A stretch of 6,970 nt of DNA from NCBI GenBank assembly GCA_029933635.1, contig JAOZNS010000141.1, forward strand, positions 1 to 6,970. The letters are read 5' to 3'. The translations under genes and the position numbers were made by a program. Below the pieces are notes generated by a model, which worked only from the letters and a program-made list of their open reading frames with translations, ran no database searches and was not told where the DNA came from. This DNA is from Candidatus Zixiibacteriota bacterium (GTDB lineage: Bacteria; Zixibacteria; MSB-5A5; SM1-73). This document shows positions 6,175 through 6,970 of this stretch, piece after piece. How positions within the stretch are numbered: the stretch's first letter is position 1; every line of letters begins with the position of its first letter.

Positions 6175-6970
6175 TCAGGCCTCCACAACTTTTAGGATAC
6201 TTTGAGGATACCTCTGTGAAAGAAATTTCTTTATCATTTCAGAGGACTGGGATATTCTAACCGAAAGCAGTTCATCTGTGCCCCGATCGGACAACACCAC
6301 CAAGGTGAAGCCTTCTATCTGGTTTAAGCATATCCACAGATCTGGTGTATAAATTTCAATCTGCTCCGAAGCCTTTTCCCCCATGCGGTGAAGTATTTGG
6401 TCATTGTTTTCCTTTAAATGTCTGGCGAAGGAGGCTACCTTTTCCGAATCCACGTGAGGTGAAGAATCTCTGGCAACCATCAAGCCTTCATGATCCACCA
6501 AGATGGCTGCTTTCACCCCGGAGTATTCTCTCAAGTAATGCAGCGCGCTTTCCAACCCGCCCTTCGCGGTAGCCTTTACTTCCTTTCGTAAAGGAGGGGA
6601 CTCCTTGAGATTTAACTTCGCTTTAGATATCGGAGCAGTAAAGGAAGAATGAAAAGGCTCTATTCTCTTCTGCTCAACTTTATCTGAATCTGACCTTTTG
6701 ATAGGTGTAATCTCTCTTTTTACCTTAGCTTCAAAAATTGATTTTAATGCAAATGGAGACAAAAGGATTTGGAGGAGGAAAGCGGGCATATATTGATAGA
6801 TCCCTGCTCGAACTGATGAGGCCAAGGGCAAGGAGAACATGAGCACAAGAAATATACCAAATCCGATTCCCAAGCCAATTCGATAGCTCAAGGTCAATGT
6901 AGAGAGCAGAAATACTTCGGGAGTGGATGCCTTTGAAAACATGATGGAGAAAATCAGCATATACCAGCCA
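6175..6970 (-). CDS. Membrane-anchored roadblock/LC7-like protein (5' end cut off by window edge)
   Basis: The reading frame stays open to the window edge; an ATG at 6960 gives 261 residues, but no ribosome binding site is visible in the few bases before it and the preceding codons (encoding GWY) continue the hydrophobic run, so the true start is probably outside. Counted from that ATG, the N-terminal 75 residues are strongly hydrophobic, with probable membrane helices at about 1-8, 29-47 and 55-75. A basic, polar linker (78-130) follows, then a roadblock-like domain (about 134-245): ESALHYLREYSGVKAAILVD (137-156), HEGLMVARDSS (157-167), the helix SEKVASFARHLKENND (172-187), IEIYTPDLWICLNQ (201-214) and FTLVVLSDRGTDELLSVRI (218-236). 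The domain is more divergent than the two downstream roadblock proteins. It would place a roadblock surface on the cytoplasmic side of the membrane, beside a GTPase with a membrane-seeking tail. I do not recognise the membrane part. The stop lies 1 nt before the next gene. Confidence 0.75.
   Translation of the reverse strand, partial: GWYMLIFSIMFSKASTPEVFLLSTLTLSYRIGLGIGFGIFLVLMFSLPLASSVRAGIYQYMPAFLLQILLSPFALKSIFEAKVKREITPIKRSDSDKVEQKRIEPFHSSFTAPISKAKLNLKESPPLRKEVKATAKGGLESALHYLREYSGVKAAILVDHEGLMVARDSSPHVDSEKVASFARHLKENNDQILHRMGEKASEQIEIYTPDLWICLNQIEGFTLVVLSDRGTDELLSVRISQSSEMIKKFLSQRYPQSILKVVEA
6180..6184 (-). promoter_or_regulatory. Ribosome binding site for the soluble roadblock gene
   Basis: GGAGG on the minus strand with a 6-nt spacer to the ATG at 6173. 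It lies inside the last codons of the upstream gene, consistent with coupled translation. Confidence 0.75.

Noticed and set aside
6174..6188. 5-residue extension of the soluble roadblock protein from the ATG at 6188
   Set aside because: The ATG at 6173 has GGAGG 6 nt upstream and starts the usual first helix of the domain directly.
1..6970. CRISPR array, transposon or tRNA
   Set aside because: No regular repeats, transposase motifs, terminal inverted repeats or cloverleaf patterns were seen. Nearly all the sequence is explained by seven co-directional genes.

Overview
The window is one block of seven genes, all on the minus strand, so it is transcribed from high to low coordinates. In transcription order it carries a membrane-anchored roadblock/LC7 protein (5' end cut by the window edge), a soluble roadblock/LC7 protein, an MglA-type Ras-like GTPase with a long C-terminal extension, an MglB-type roadblock protein, and the type IV pilus genes pilB (extension ATPase), pilT (retraction ATPase) and pilC (inner-membrane platform, 3' end cut). 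No RNA gene, mobile element, CRISPR array or clear terminator was seen.

Source: a Gram-negative-type, T4P-bearing bacterium with moderate G+C (mid 40s by eye). It uses TTG starts behind strong Shine-Dalgarno sites for two genes. MglA/MglB pairs are known from Myxococcus, Thermus/Deinococcus and many uncultured phyla. The moderate G+C and the operon style fit an uncultured FCB or candidate-phylum bacterium better than a myxobacterium, but the phylum cannot be fixed from sequence reading alone.

Layout: the four regulatory genes (6970-4283) are tightly packed, with gaps of 1, 31 and 15 nt, each with a good ribosome binding site. The three pilus genes are each preceded by a 104-135 nt non-coding gap (4179-4282, 2359-2486, 1129-1263). 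The regulatory part therefore looks like one translationally coupled unit, and the pilus part may have extra internal control.

Working model: in Myxococcus, MglA-GTP marks the leading pole and MglB, a roadblock-domain GAP, switches it off; together they decide where T4P extend and retract. Here the switch lies directly upstream of the T4P motor genes. Two further roadblock proteins, one membrane-bound, lead the cassette. The GTPase ends in a lysine-rich stretch and a predicted amphipathic helix, resembling the membrane-targeting tail of eukaryotic Ras proteins. The individual families are known; the combination (membrane roadblock, soluble roadblock, tailed MglA, MglB, PilB-PilT-PilC) is the part worth following up.
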